Positions 26,685 through 35,824 of a stretch of 64,000 nucleotides of DNA are shown in pieces (position 1 is the first letter of the stretch; every line of letters starts with the position of its first letter). Source of the stretch: Marinicella gelatinilytica (GTDB taxonomy: Bacteria > Pseudomonadota > Gammaproteobacteria > Xanthomonadales > Marinicellaceae). The notes beneath the pieces are model-generated. The model did not search any database. It had not been told where the DNA came from and saw nothing but the letters and a program-made list of their open reading frames with translations. The DNA lies in NCBI RefSeq assembly GCF_026410405.1, contig NZ_JAPMLN010000004.1:62001-126000 (forward strand). Direction: 5' to 3'. The translations under genes and the position numbers were made by a program.

Positions 26685-27696
26685 GGCGCTCTGGGTCTGA
26701 CTGCATCGCATTTAAGGTAGAGAGTAATTGAATTTTTTCAAACTGTTCGCCATGCCAGCTTTGGTTCAATTCTCGTATAACAGCCGCCGCATTGAAATCC
26801 TGTTTTTCCCAGAATCCCGCATAATTTTTCTTAATTTCAGCTAAGTTTTTATGACCAAAATCCTGTGACAAACCGGATTCATGCAACAGACAATCCACTT
26901 CTGTCATAATGGTTGTTAATTCGCTCAATTCATCTTCATTGATGGCATAACTTTCCGGCACTGATTTTAATGTATGGGCCGTGGCTAATTGCGCATCACT
27001 TAACCCAAAGATTTTTAGCTTGTGTAAATATTCATCACTGTTAAAAACATCCTCATCCAAATCAATCACCAGATCAGCCTGACCACTGCCCATTGTCACC
27101 GAAAGCCGGTACAGTAAATAAAACCGATAAAAGCCGTGTCGTCCGGCTTTAGGCGCTAAAAATGGCAGAATCGGTGTTAAATCAGCACACCATTGCATTA
27201 ACTCATAGGCATCGGCATAGGACTCATTTTGGCGTTGTTGCACGGGGATATGTTTTCTTTGCGAATACCATAGTTGCAAAGGATTGCGTTTTAAATAAAG
27301 CGTTTTGGCCTGTGGATAAAAGCCCTTTAGCCACGGGATTCGAAAATCCATGCGATTAAATTGTAACACCGGCCGTTTCTCGCCACTGCATGTCATCAAG
27401 TAATCAATATACTGCCTCAATGCAGACCAACTGTCTTGTGCTGTTAAATATAATCGCTCACTGCCAAAACGCAAATCATGGTAGTCGGCCAATTTTTCTA
27501 ATGCCCGATAAGCCGTCCAGTAATCTTTAATGTTGACATGGTCGGCTTTAGGTTGAGTGTGTTTAATGTGTGCCAACAATTGTGGGTGCAACGGTTCATA
27601 CCATGCTTTAAAGCCCTGTATCTGATTAAAAATGTGCCAAAAATACGAGGTGCCGCTGCGAAATCGGCCAATAATGAAAATGGGTTGTTGTTTCAT
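26677..27696 (-). CDS. Sulfotransferase family protein
   Basis: The 339-residue protein opens with PIFIIGRFRSGTSYFWHIF, the 5'-phosphosulfate loop of PAPS-dependent sulfotransferases. Further in, KTLYLKRNPLQLWYSQRKH fits the 3'-phosphate-binding strand-helix. It is not closely similar to the long sulfotransferases at 27693, 51731 and 53055, which use HIPKT-G-TSF. The substrate is unknown, probably a glycan, given the GT4 neighbour. It overlaps the genes on both sides (4 and 8 bp), so it is translationally coupled to them. Confidence 0.82.
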   Translation of the reverse strand: MKQQPIFIIGRFRSGTSYFWHIFNQIQGFKAWYEPLHPQLLAHIKHTQPKADHVNIKDYWTAYRALEKLADYHDLRFGSERLYLTAQDSWSALRQYIDYLMTCSGEKRPVLQFNRMDFRIPWLKGFYPQAKTLYLKRNPLQLWYSQRKHIPVQQRQNESYADAYELMQWCADLTPILPFLAPKAGRHGFYRFYLLYRLSVTMGSGQADLVIDLDEDVFNSDEYLHKLKIFGLSDAQLATAHTLKSVPESYAINEDELSELTTIMTEVDCLLHESGLSQDFGHKNLAEIKKNYAGFWEKQDFNAAAVIRELNQSWHGEQFEKIQLLSTLNAMQSDPERHE

Positions 27697-29024
27697 GCCG
27701 CTATTTTAACCTGAATGGCTTTCAGAGCAAAAGCAATGCGACGTTGATCATCACTGCCAAAGGCTTCGGCATGACTCATGACCTGTGGACTTTGAAAATA
27801 TAAACGCAATAAACCATTGTCTTGAATGTTTGACTGTGGACACTTTAAATGCAAAGTTCTAACCACACCGACATCTTCACTGGACCAATCAAGGTCGTGA
27901 CCATTGGCTTGTATAATTAAATCATCTAAGAGTGATTCTGATAAGGCATTAATAATTTCAATAGTCATGTCATAATCGTGTGGCTCAAGCCAAAAATCAA
28001 GGCTCGCCAGCTGACCTGGTCCTGACCACCTGAAAAATGTTTGCTGTTCTGCAATCCATTCGCGGCGATGCCAGTTTTGACCGAGCAATACATCTCCGCA
28101 TTGAAACGATATCGACCTTGCCAAAACGTGCTTGTGTCGTTGTAAATAGTTATTTTGGTAGTGTTTATCCAAAGCCACATCAATGTCATCATCATTGGCT
28201 AATTCAGTTAGACCCAAGTCATGTAACATTTGTGTATAATGATGTTCAAATTGACTGCGGGCATAATCATAGAGCTCACCATCAGCTTGGTTATTGGCCA
28301 ACACCCGTTGCCGCGCCACATCACTAATAACCGGTCTACTTTTATGTTTATTCAATTTCTGGCTATTCCCCACCGGTGGCAAAACCATGCGATAACTTAA
28401 AAAGCGCATGGCATCATCAAACCGTTCCAGCAAACCAAACCAAAACGCATGATCCAGCCATTGCTTTGCCCGTTGTAAACGCTGATCATCATTCAAAGGC
28501 ACTTGATTATCAGTCAACAGTGGCTGCAAATCTTCTACTGTCTGTGGTGATAAAAAAACCTCCTGGGCACTTGGGTCTTCCTCAAAATCAAACGATAAAT
28601 ACCGCACCATGCGGTTACTCACCAATGGTTGGGTTTTTGGATGAATCAGAAAATCCTCAAAACTCAATTGCTCGCGATGCACCAAATCATGTACCACTGT
28701 GTTTTGTTCTCGCTTGATAAATTCGTAAGTGGAATGAGATAAATCCACCGGATCACGCACCATGGTTAAGTGCCGTAAATCTTGTGCTGTTAACATTTTG
28801 GCGCCACCACCACCAAAATGACCACGAATTAATTGATGGTTTTGCTTTTTCAGCTCTTCTAAATCAGTGACTTCACGCCATAACTGCTGTGGCATAATGG
28901 ACTTTGCAGAGAAATATCGATCCAGCAGCACAATAAAGCTGGTACCCGCGGTTTTCGGAATATGCGCAAAGTAATAAACCGGTTGCTTCGGTGACTTAAA
29001 AAACTGTTTAAACCAAGCCTTCAT
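27693..29024 (-). CDS. Two-domain sulfotransferase-like protein (paralogue A)
   Basis: The 443-residue protein starts with the PAPS loop FAHIPKTAGTSF and has the later 3'-phosphate strand MVRDPVDLSHSTYEF, both typical of the Sulfotransfer_2 (heparan-type) family. After about residue 300 comes a separate beta-rich domain with GQNWHRREW, FRWSGPG, DFWLEP, and GLLRLYF, ending with a SDDQRRIAFALKA motif. The same two-domain layout occurs at 51731 and 53055. I chose the ATG at 29024; it overlaps the GT4 stop by 17 bp. The substrate is not known. Confidence 0.8.
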   Translation of the reverse strand: MKAWFKQFFKSPKQPVYYFAHIPKTAGTSFIVLLDRYFSAKSIMPQQLWREVTDLEELKKQNHQLIRGHFGGGGAKMLTAQDLRHLTMVRDPVDLSHSTYEFIKREQNTVVHDLVHREQLSFEDFLIHPKTQPLVSNRMVRYLSFDFEEDPSAQEVFLSPQTVEDLQPLLTDNQVPLNDDQRLQRAKQWLDHAFWFGLLERFDDAMRFLSYRMVLPPVGNSQKLNKHKSRPVISDVARQRVLANNQADGELYDYARSQFEHHYTQMLHDLGLTELANDDDIDVALDKHYQNNYLQRHKHVLARSISFQCGDVLLGQNWHRREWIAEQQTFFRWSGPGQLASLDFWLEPHDYDMTIEIINALSESLLDDLIIQANGHDLDWSSEDVGVVRTLHLKCPQSNIQDNGLLRLYFQSPQVMSHAEAFGSDDQRRIAFALKAIQVKIAA

Positions 29025-30300
29025 AAGCCTGTGCAATACGCTGTGCATAGTTTTCAGGACTAAAAAATGCCACCCGCTCACGACCCTTTTCGATCATTTC
29101 TTGGCGTTTTTCGGAGTCATCAATCAATGCATTGATGGCATCACGAATCTCGCTAAACTGATATGGGTTAATATAAACCGCAGCATCTCCCGCCACTTCA
29201 GGTAACGACGATCGGTCAGAGCAAATCACCGGACAATCATATTGCATGGCCTCTAAAACCGGTAAACCAAAACCTTCATACAAAGAAGGCATCACTAAGC
29301 ACGTGGCATTCTTATACAACATACCCAACTCATATTCGGCCACATAGTCTAAAAACACATATTCATCTTTTTTGAGGTAATTCTTTAAGCCTTTTAACTG
29401 TCCTTCGTGCATCCAAGCTTTTCGACCAACAACCGCTAATTTATAACCCTTTTTAACATAAGCCATGGCTTGAATTAATTTTTTAAGGTTTTTCTTGGGC
29501 TCTATATTGCCCACAAACAGAATGTATTTTTGTGGCTCTAATTTATGTGACTGCAGATACACCGCTTCATCTTGTTGTTGAATGTCGGGCGCACTTTGTC
29601 GATAAGATTGGTAAGTTACTTTGATTTTATCCTCTGGCACACCGTAAATATCGATGATGTCTTTTTTAGTGTGTTCGGACACCGCCAAAATCAAATCCGC
29701 CGATTCGGCCGCTTGTTTAAACAAGTAATAGAAGTATTTTTTGTAATCCAGGGTGGTGAATGGGATTTTTAAGGGAATCAAGTCATGAATGGTTATCACC
29801 GTCTTAACACCGGGTATTTTTACCGGCCACGGTGTGGTCAAGTGAAAAACACCAGGCCTTTGTGCCGGATTTATCTTGGTTAACCGCTTAGTCAATGCAA
29901 ACATTCGATTGGCCAATTGAAATACATCCGGGATATTTTCAATAAAGGCATATTTATCACCACCCACTTTAGATAAATAATTATCCGGATCCGGTTCTAC
30001 AAATTGCGGCACCACCCGATGGGCAGTTCGTGAACGCAACAAATAACTACCTGCACGTAGATTACGCAACCACTTATGATTAAGAAAAGGATGTGTACGC
30101 ACTTCATCCTGATCAAATAAATTAACTTCATCCAATAATGCATTTTCACCGGTAACAAACTGGTTGTCGGTTAATACACTGACTTCATATCCCAGCTGTT
30201 GGTAAGCGTCCAACAAAGTCATGCCATAGGTTTTAATGCCGGAACCTTTCTTCAGTGACAAATTAAAACCATCAACCAATATGTTTGTTTTTTTATCCAT
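29008..30300 (-). CDS. GT4-family glycosyltransferase
   Basis: The 430-residue protein has the GT-B layout of family 4: an N-terminal Gly loop region (LKKGSGIKTYGMTLL), the linker ITIHDLIPLKIP, the nucleotide-sugar domain opening LFVGNIEPKKNL, and the donor-site E-x7-E motif in PSLYEGFGLPVLEAM. It should transfer a sugar from a nucleotide donor at the cytoplasmic face. It heads a four-gene overlapping run (GT4, two sulfotransferases, nth), which suggests that it builds the glycan those enzymes sulfate. Confidence 0.9.
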   Translation of the reverse strand: MDKKTNILVDGFNLSLKKGSGIKTYGMTLLDAYQQLGYEVSVLTDNQFVTGENALLDEVNLFDQDEVRTHPFLNHKWLRNLRAGSYLLRSRTAHRVVPQFVEPDPDNYLSKVGGDKYAFIENIPDVFQLANRMFALTKRLTKINPAQRPGVFHLTTPWPVKIPGVKTVITIHDLIPLKIPFTTLDYKKYFYYLFKQAAESADLILAVSEHTKKDIIDIYGVPEDKIKVTYQSYRQSAPDIQQQDEAVYLQSHKLEPQKYILFVGNIEPKKNLKKLIQAMAYVKKGYKLAVVGRKAWMHEGQLKGLKNYLKKDEYVFLDYVAEYELGMLYKNATCLVMPSLYEGFGLPVLEAMQYDCPVICSDRSSLPEVAGDAAVYINPYQFSEIRDAINALIDDSEKRQEMIEKGRERVAFFSPENYAQRIAQAYEGLV

Positions 30301-30442
30301 GCATAACTCTCTTAGTGTTTGTCCACATCATTTTTTGTGACCACTGTTCTACCGAACCGACCATTGTAGCGAAATCACTCGCAACAATAAATTAATGGTC
30401 TTCATAAAACAAAAACTTGGCCTCATTAACGCCCATTCAATG

Positions 30443-30468
30443 AAAAAACGGTCAGATTTATGCTGACC
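30443..30468 (-). terminator. Rho-independent terminator after the 282-residue sulfotransferase
   Basis: On the minus strand a 6-bp stem (GGTCAG/CTGACC, 7-base loop) is followed by G and six T (complement of A at 30443-30448). It overlaps the last codons of the gene ending at 30458. Confidence 0.65.
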
Positions 30469-31306
30469 ATTGGTGATTTTGTGAATTGGCTTCAGCAAAT
30501 CGCTTGATGTCCGACTCTTTTAAGTACGTCAAAATGTAATCATTAAGCCGGTTTTCAGTATAATGGTACAATTGTGCATCTGCCTGATTATAATGTGCAA
30601 TAAGCTCGAGTTCTGAGTCAGTTAAATCATCACGGCTTAACGTTTGACGTGATTGATTACGCCTTTGATAAAACAAATCCGTGAAACCTAAAAACCGATG
30701 CAGCAACAATAGGGTCTCATCAAAACATGCAGTGGTTCCAACCAATGAAAAACAATTCTGCAAAGCATCGCAAGCCGTTATAAATAACGTCTCATCATCC
30801 GCTGGCGATTGATGTAAGTAACCACTGAAACGACGCGCTTGGCCATTATTCAACTCAGGCGTGACACCACTTTCAACAAATTCAGCCAGACGTAATGTGT
30901 ACGCTTGTTGATGCAGGGGATGGTCGGTTTTACCCCGCACATAATTATAATAAGACAACACCCGCGCCACCGGCTCACGGAGCATGGTGAAGTGAAACAA
31001 CGGTTCCTGAGGCAAATGCTGATAAAGCGGTGAATGCAAAGGATGGTGGCCACAAATAAAGCGTGGTGGGTTCTTTTTTAAAGATAAGATGTCCGGATAT
31101 TGTTTAAATTCAGGCGCATTCAGATGCAAGACATCGGACAGGCGATAGTTTTTAGCCACAATCGTTTCCAGGGTGGTACCGCCGGTTTTCGGAACATGGG
31201 AGAACACCAAGCGTGGCGATTGGTTTTGTAATGCCTGCTCCGGTGTCAGCACCCATTGCGTTAAAAAGCCACAGGCTTGTTGGAAATATTCGGTATCGTT
31301 GTGCAC
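30458..31306 (-). CDS. Sulfotransferase family 2 protein, single domain
   Basis: The 282-residue protein has the PAPS loop FSHVPKTGGTTLE near 32-44 and the 3'-phosphate motif LREPVARVLSYYNYV near 108. It ends in helices typical of Sulfotransfer_2 proteins, with no extra C-terminal domain, unlike the long paralogues in this window. It is encoded alone, upstream of the GT4 operon and with its own terminator. The acceptor is unknown, probably an oligosaccharide or lipid-linked glycan. Confidence 0.85.
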   Translation of the reverse strand: MHNDTEYFQQACGFLTQWVLTPEQALQNQSPRLVFSHVPKTGGTTLETIVAKNYRLSDVLHLNAPEFKQYPDILSLKKNPPRFICGHHPLHSPLYQHLPQEPLFHFTMLREPVARVLSYYNYVRGKTDHPLHQQAYTLRLAEFVESGVTPELNNGQARRFSGYLHQSPADDETLFITACDALQNCFSLVGTTACFDETLLLLHRFLGFTDLFYQRRNQSRQTLSRDDLTDSELELIAHYNQADAQLYHYTENRLNDYILTYLKESDIKRFAEANSQNHQWSA

Positions 31307-31398
31307 TAAAATATCATACGGAAATTATAGTCAGAATAATTGATTTTAAATCATTAGGCAAGCTTATCAGGGACTTGCGCCATTAGCCAAAATCGACC

Positions 31399-32079
31399 CT
31401 AAAACGGTGCCGTTGATTGAAAAGTCATTCGCTCGCCACTCACCGGATGCTTAAATGCCAAAAAAGTACTGTGTAAATGAAGTGATGAACGGCTTTTCTC
31501 ACCCATTAGTTTTTCAATAACAACTGTTTCATCCGGACTTTTGCCTTCAGTTTGATACAAGCTATCCGCCACAATCGGTAAGCCCATGTGCCATAAATGC
31601 ACCCGCAGTTGATGAGAACGGCCGGTAACCGGCTTTAAATCCAATAATGTGGTCACAACCTCGCGTTGATAAACATGCCAGTGAGTTAAAGCTGCCTTCC
31701 CCACATCAAAATCCACTTTCTGTTTGGGTCGATTGGGCCAGTCACAAATTAACGGCACATTAATTTCACCGGACTCTTTTGAGGGATGACCCAGCACCCG
31801 CGCACGGTAGCACTTGTCCACTTTTCGCTGCTCAAATTGCTTATTCAAATGTGCTTGAGCAGGTTTATGTAAAGCCAAAACCATCAACCCTGAAGTTTCC
31901 ATGTCCAAGCGGTGGACACAGCGAACATCAGGATAATCCGCTTGTAATCGGCTAACCAAACAATCTTTATAAATCCGCCCGGGCACCGACAGTAAACCTG
32001 CCGGCTTATTGACCACCAGAATATCGCAATCCTGGTATAGCAATTCAATGACCCCCATAGGTGGTCGGTAATCAATCAA
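31399..32079 (-). CDS. RluA-family pseudouridine synthase
   Basis: The 226-residue protein contains the catalytic motif VHRLDMETSGLMVLAL, the opening DILVVNKPAGLLSVPG and the later GRSHQLRVHLWHMGLPI. There is no N-terminal S4 domain, so it resembles RluA itself (23S rRNA U746 and tRNA U32) and not RluC/D. The exact RNA target is not provable from sequence. It begins 2 bp after the ylqF stop and is probably co-transcribed with it. Confidence 0.92.
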   Translation of the reverse strand: MIDYRPPMGVIELLYQDCDILVVNKPAGLLSVPGRIYKDCLVSRLQADYPDVRCVHRLDMETSGLMVLALHKPAQAHLNKQFEQRKVDKCYRARVLGHPSKESGEINVPLICDWPNRPKQKVDFDVGKAALTHWHVYQREVVTTLLDLKPVTGRSHQLRVHLWHMGLPIVADSLYQTEGKSPDETVVIEKLMGEKSRSSLHLHSTFLAFKHPVSGERMTFQSTAPF

Positions 32080-32081
32080 AT

Positions 32082-33026
32082 CTATCGGCCTTTATTTTTA
32101 AAACGAGATTTACGAGCTTCTTTTTTAGCGGCTTTTTCTGCCAAAAGTTGTTCCACTTCAGCCACTTCTTGTTGTTGCATCGCCGGGGTTTCCAAAGTAA
32201 TACGACCCAGTTGACCTTGCCGAAATTCAGTAATCAACTGACGGTAAAAACGCTCCATGTCCGCCTGATTTCCGGCTTTGACAAAATGTCGGGACTTAGC
32301 CATGTCTTCCATCAACGCATAAACCGCCATCTCATCGCTAGGATCAAACCCATTATCCAGACTTATTTGAAACCGCCCTTCGATTGCGTCTGCATAACGT
32401 TCGGCCAAAAATGCCGTCAGAAAATGGGCTAAATCACCCATATCCACCACCGATGATTTGATGCTTCCGGCAATCGCCAGCCGATGCGCGCTGTATTGGT
32501 TATCAAAGCGCGGCCACAGAACCCCGGGGGTGTCATGTAAAATCACATTTTTCGGCAATTTAATGCGTTGCTGGCGCTTGGTCACCGCTGCTTCATCACC
32601 GGTGGTGGCAATACCGCGCTCGGCAATGACATTAATGACCGTCGATTTACCGGCATTGGGCACCCCCATAATCAGCACTTGTATCGGTTTTTTATTAACC
32701 TCACGCTCCGGGAACATGGCGCGGCACCAGTCGGGAATCTGCTTCATCACCGCCGGTTCCGATTGACTCACGGCATAGGCTTTGGCCTGATTGACCTGCT
32801 CAAAAGCCTGCAACCATTGTGACGTCACATCAGCATCGGCCAAATCCGCCTTATTTAATAACTGAATAGTTGGTTTATGGCCGCGTATTTTTGCCAATAA
32901 GGGATTCTGAGAGCTGTAAGGTAAACGGGCATCCAGCACCTCAATCACCAAATCCACTTCAGGCAACAGGGCGCGGATATCCTTTTGCGCTTTATGCATA
33001 TGGCCGGGAAACCAATTTATCGTCAT
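32082..33026 (-). CDS. ylqF: Ribosome biogenesis GTPase YlqF/RbgA
   Basis: This is a circularly permuted GTPase, so the motifs come in the order G4 (LLNKADL, near 60), G1 (GVPNAGKSTVIN, near 120) and G3 (HDTPGV, near 165). The opening INWFPGHMHKAQ is a strong YlqF mark. It helps late assembly of the large ribosomal subunit. The C-terminal 40 residues are basic and likely RNA-binding. Length 314 is usual. It is divergent from htpG. Confidence 0.95.
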   Translation of the reverse strand: MTINWFPGHMHKAQKDIRALLPEVDLVIEVLDARLPYSSQNPLLAKIRGHKPTIQLLNKADLADADVTSQWLQAFEQVNQAKAYAVSQSEPAVMKQIPDWCRAMFPEREVNKKPIQVLIMGVPNAGKSTVINVIAERGIATTGDEAAVTKRQQRIKLPKNVILHDTPGVLWPRFDNQYSAHRLAIAGSIKSSVVDMGDLAHFLTAFLAERYADAIEGRFQISLDNGFDPSDEMAVYALMEDMAKSRHFVKAGNQADMERFYRQLITEFRQGQLGRITLETPAMQQQEVAEVEQLLAEKAAKKEARKSRFKNKGR

Positions 33027-33140
33027 AGGGAATTATTTCATGTCACAAAAATGACATTTTACCTTACAGCCGCGTACCGCGTCTTGAAAACCACCAAATC
33101 ATCCCTAATTTACAGACATCTTAACATTTATGTATTTACT

Positions 33141-35036
33141 ATGACCCAAACAGCCAAAAAACACAGCTTTCAGGCGGAAGTGAACCAGGTCTTAGACTTG
33201 GTGATTCATTCCTTGTATTCAAACAAAGATATCTTCTTGCGTGAATTAATTTCAAACGCATCAGATGCCTGCGATAAATTGCGTTTTGAAGCCATTAAAA
33301 ACAAAGACCTGAACGCCGAAGACTTACACATCAAGGTCGATTTTGATAAACAAGCAAAAACCATCACCATCACCGATAATGGCATCGGTATGAGCCATGA
33401 TGAGCTCATCGAAAACATTGGTACCATCGCCAATTCCGGCACCAAAAAATACCTGCAATCCATTGCCAAAAAGGATCAGGCTGATGCCAACCTCATTGGC
33501 CAATTCGGTGTGGGTTTTTATGCCTCATTTATTGTCGCCAAAGAAGTGGAAATCAGAACCTTAAAAGCCGGCGAGAAATCAGACCAAGCCTATGCCTGGC
33601 GCTCCGACGGTAAAACCGGTTACACCCTTGAAAAAATCGACAAACAAAACCATGGTACCGAAGTTATTTTGCACCTACAAGATGACGAAGCCGATTTTGC
33701 CGATAACCATCGCTTACGCTCATTAATCAAAAAATACTCCGAGCATGTGGCTTTCCCGATAAAAATGCTGGAAGTGATTTATCCGGAAAAAGACGAAGAC
33801 GGCAACGACAAACCAACCAAAGAACCTGAATACGAAGTCGTTAATGATGCCACCGCACTGTGGAAGAAAAATCCCAGCGACATCAAAGACGAAGACTACC
33901 AGGCCTTTTACAAACAAATCAGCAACGATTTTAACGACGCCGCGTTCTGGACCCATAACCACATCGAAGGCACACAAAGTTACAGTAATTTATTGTATGT
34001 ACCGAAAAAATCACCTTTTGGTATGTTCCAAAATCCCGATGATCGCGAAGGCTTAAAACTGTACATTAAACGGGTCTTTATCACCGATGCCTCGAAAGAA
34101 CTGCTACCGAACTATTTACGATTCGTGAAAGGTATCGTTGACTCCAATGATCTGCCTTTAAACGTCTCGCGTGAAACCTTACAAGATAACCCGCTTCTGA
34201 AAAAAATCCGCTCTGGTCTGGTTAAACGGGTTTTGGGCATGCTCAAAAAGAAAACCAACGACAGCGAAGTTTATGGTGAATTCTGGAAAGAATTTGGCGA
34301 CACCTTAAAAGAAGGTGTGGTGGAAGATTTCTCCAACCGCGAAGACGTGCTAAAACTATTGCGTTTTGCCTCCACCCATAATGAAGATGCCACCGAAAAT
34401 GTGTCTTTGGATGATTACATCAACCGCATGCAGGACAAGCAAGATAAAATCTACTTTATCACCGCCGAGTCCTATGCCGCCGCGAAAAACTCACCCCATC
34501 TTGAGTTATTCAAAGAAAAAGGCATCGAAGTGCTGCTCATGCACAGCCGCATCGACGAATGGATGATGGGTCATGTCCAGGAATACGACGGTAAACAGTT
34601 TCAATCTGTGGCCAAAGGCAAAATCGACTTAGGTGATGAAGACAAAGACAAAGAAGACACAACCACCGAGGAAGACAAAGATTTTCTGAAAAAACTCACT
34701 GAGCAATTAAAAGACCAAGTCAGCGAAGTCACCGCCTCAACCCGCCTGGTTAATTCAGCCAGTTGTCTGGTGATGGACGAACACGCCATGGCCATCCACA
34801 TGCAAAAACTGATGGAACAAGCCGGCCAATCGATCCCCGGCCAAAAACCGGCACTGGAAGTGAACCTCAATCACCCCCTGGTGAAACACATTGAGCACAT
34901 TGAGAATGAAGACCAATTCAAACAATGGTCCGAACTCCTCTACGAACAAGCCCTACTCGCCGAAGGCGGTCAACTCAAAAATCCCGCCGAATACGTGAAA
35001 AAAATGAACCAACTGATGCTGGATATGTTGGGGTGA
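33141..35036 (+). CDS. htpG: Chaperone HtpG (bacterial Hsp90)
   Basis: The 631-residue protein carries the Hsp90 ATP-site motifs ELISNASDACDKLRF, DNGIGM, GTIANSGTK and GQFGVGFY, then the middle-domain NVSRETLQ and catalytic Arg region. There is no eukaryotic charged linker or MEEVD tail. I chose the ATG at 33141 (MTQTAKKHSF), which begins the conserved N-terminus; upstream in-frame ATGs would add about 50 unrelated residues. No heat-shock promoter was clearly seen in the 114 bp upstream. The gene is followed by the palindromic repeat cluster. Confidence 0.98.
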   Translation: MTQTAKKHSFQAEVNQVLDLVIHSLYSNKDIFLRELISNASDACDKLRFEAIKNKDLNAEDLHIKVDFDKQAKTITITDNGIGMSHDELIENIGTIANSGTKKYLQSIAKKDQADANLIGQFGVGFYASFIVAKEVEIRTLKAGEKSDQAYAWRSDGKTGYTLEKIDKQNHGTEVILHLQDDEADFADNHRLRSLIKKYSEHVAFPIKMLEVIYPEKDEDGNDKPTKEPEYEVVNDATALWKKNPSDIKDEDYQAFYKQISNDFNDAAFWTHNHIEGTQSYSNLLYVPKKSPFGMFQNPDDREGLKLYIKRVFITDASKELLPNYLRFVKGIVDSNDLPLNVSRETLQDNPLLKKIRSGLVKRVLGMLKKKTNDSEVYGEFWKEFGDTLKEGVVEDFSNREDVLKLLRFASTHNEDATENVSLDDYINRMQDKQDKIYFITAESYAAAKNSPHLELFKEKGIEVLLMHSRIDEWMMGHVQEYDGKQFQSVAKGKIDLGDEDKDKEDTTTEEDKDFLKKLTEQLKDQVSEVTASTRLVNSASCLVMDEHAMAIHMQKLMEQAGQSIPGQKPALEVNLNHPLVKHIEHIENEDQFKQWSELLYEQALLAEGGQLKNPAEYVKKMNQLMLDMLG

Positions 35037-35067
35037 TTTACTCAAATTTGAGAAAGCGATAAACTGC

Positions 35068-35332
35068 GGGAGGTTCCTCCACTCGCTCCGCTCGGTCGGA
35101 ATGACAACAAAAACTGTCATCCCGAGCGAGCCAAAGCGAGCCGAGGGACCTCCTCACTTTCACGAAATCTAAAAAAAGCACTGCCGTTCCGACCGAGCGC
35201 AGCGAGTGGAGGAACCTCGGTCTCTGTTCCCGTCTCGACTCTAACACCTACTTTCTGTAGGCGTCCCAACGCCCATACAATCTAAAAATAACGTGTCATT
35301 CCGACTAAGCGAAGCGCATGGAGGAATCTCCC
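35068..35332. repeat. Cluster of four dispersed palindromic repeats
   Basis: Four related units of about 37 bp lie between htpG and the GIY-YIG gene: about 35070-35105 (minus), 35116-35155 (plus, divergent), 35184-35220 (plus) and 35294-35332 (plus). The common core is TCATTCCGACCGAGCGCAGC followed by GAGTGGAGGAATCTC. The centre GAGCGCAGCGAG is itself a near palindrome. This fills the 340-bp gap; open frames across it are repeat-derived. Two more units lie on the other side of the nuclease gene. Confidence 0.85.
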
Positions 35333-35380
35333 AATGCTAACGATATTTATAATATCAAAGCTCACTTAAAGCAAAAAACC

Positions 35381-35668
35381 TCAATAAATCTCCCCACTCA
35401 AATCCAACCACTCCGGATTATCACGATTAACCAAAAATTCCTTTTTCGCTCGCCCCCAATTCTTAATCTGCTTTTCCCGCGCAATGGCTGAAATAGAATT
35501 CTCCGTCTGTTCAAAATAAACTAATTTATCGACATTGTATTTATATGTAAAACCCTTCACCAACTTATTCTTATGCTCATAAACCCGCCGCACCAAATCA
35601 TTGGTGACGCCCGTATACAGTACATTGTTGTACTTATTGGCAAGCATATAAACGTAGTAAGTTTTCAT
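35381..35668 (-). CDS. Single-domain GIY-YIG nuclease family protein
   Basis: The 95-residue protein has the GIY-YIG core: YYVYMLANKYNNVLYTGVTN, the catalytic Arg in LVRRVYEHK, and the late Glu in QTENSISAIAREKQIKNWGR. It matches the short UPF0213-like class, whose targets are mostly unknown. The ATG at 35668 begins right at the domain; an upstream in-frame start at 35737 would read through a palindromic repeat and is unlikely. The gene is flanked on both sides by copies of the same repeat, which may be more than chance. Confidence 0.88.
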   Translation of the reverse strand: MKTYYVYMLANKYNNVLYTGVTNDLVRRVYEHKNKLVKGFTYKYNVDKLVYFEQTENSISAIAREKQIKNWGRAKKEFLVNRDNPEWLDLSGEIY

Positions 35669-35710
35669 GGTTTTATTATTACTTTTTTTTAAATTTTCGA
35701 TACCCTGATG

Positions 35711-35803
35711 GAGATCCCTCGGTTCGCTTAGGCTCACTCGGGATGACAGTCCTGTTTTTTAGATGTCATTCCGACCGAGCGCAGCGAGTGGAGGAATCTC
35801 CTT
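35711..35803. repeat. Two further copies of the palindromic repeat
   Basis: Copies at about 35711-35749 (minus) and 35763-35803 (plus) match the consensus of the cluster at 35068-35332. They lie between the GIY-YIG start and the DUF2333 stop. The two copies face each other and could form a long stem in RNA. Confidence 0.85.
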
Positions 35804-35824
35804 AAGTTTAACGTAGCCTCAAAC

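Noticed and set aside
35038-35247. Minus-strand open frame of 69 codons next to htpG
   Set aside because: It lies entirely in the palindromic repeat cluster and encodes repeat-derived sequence.
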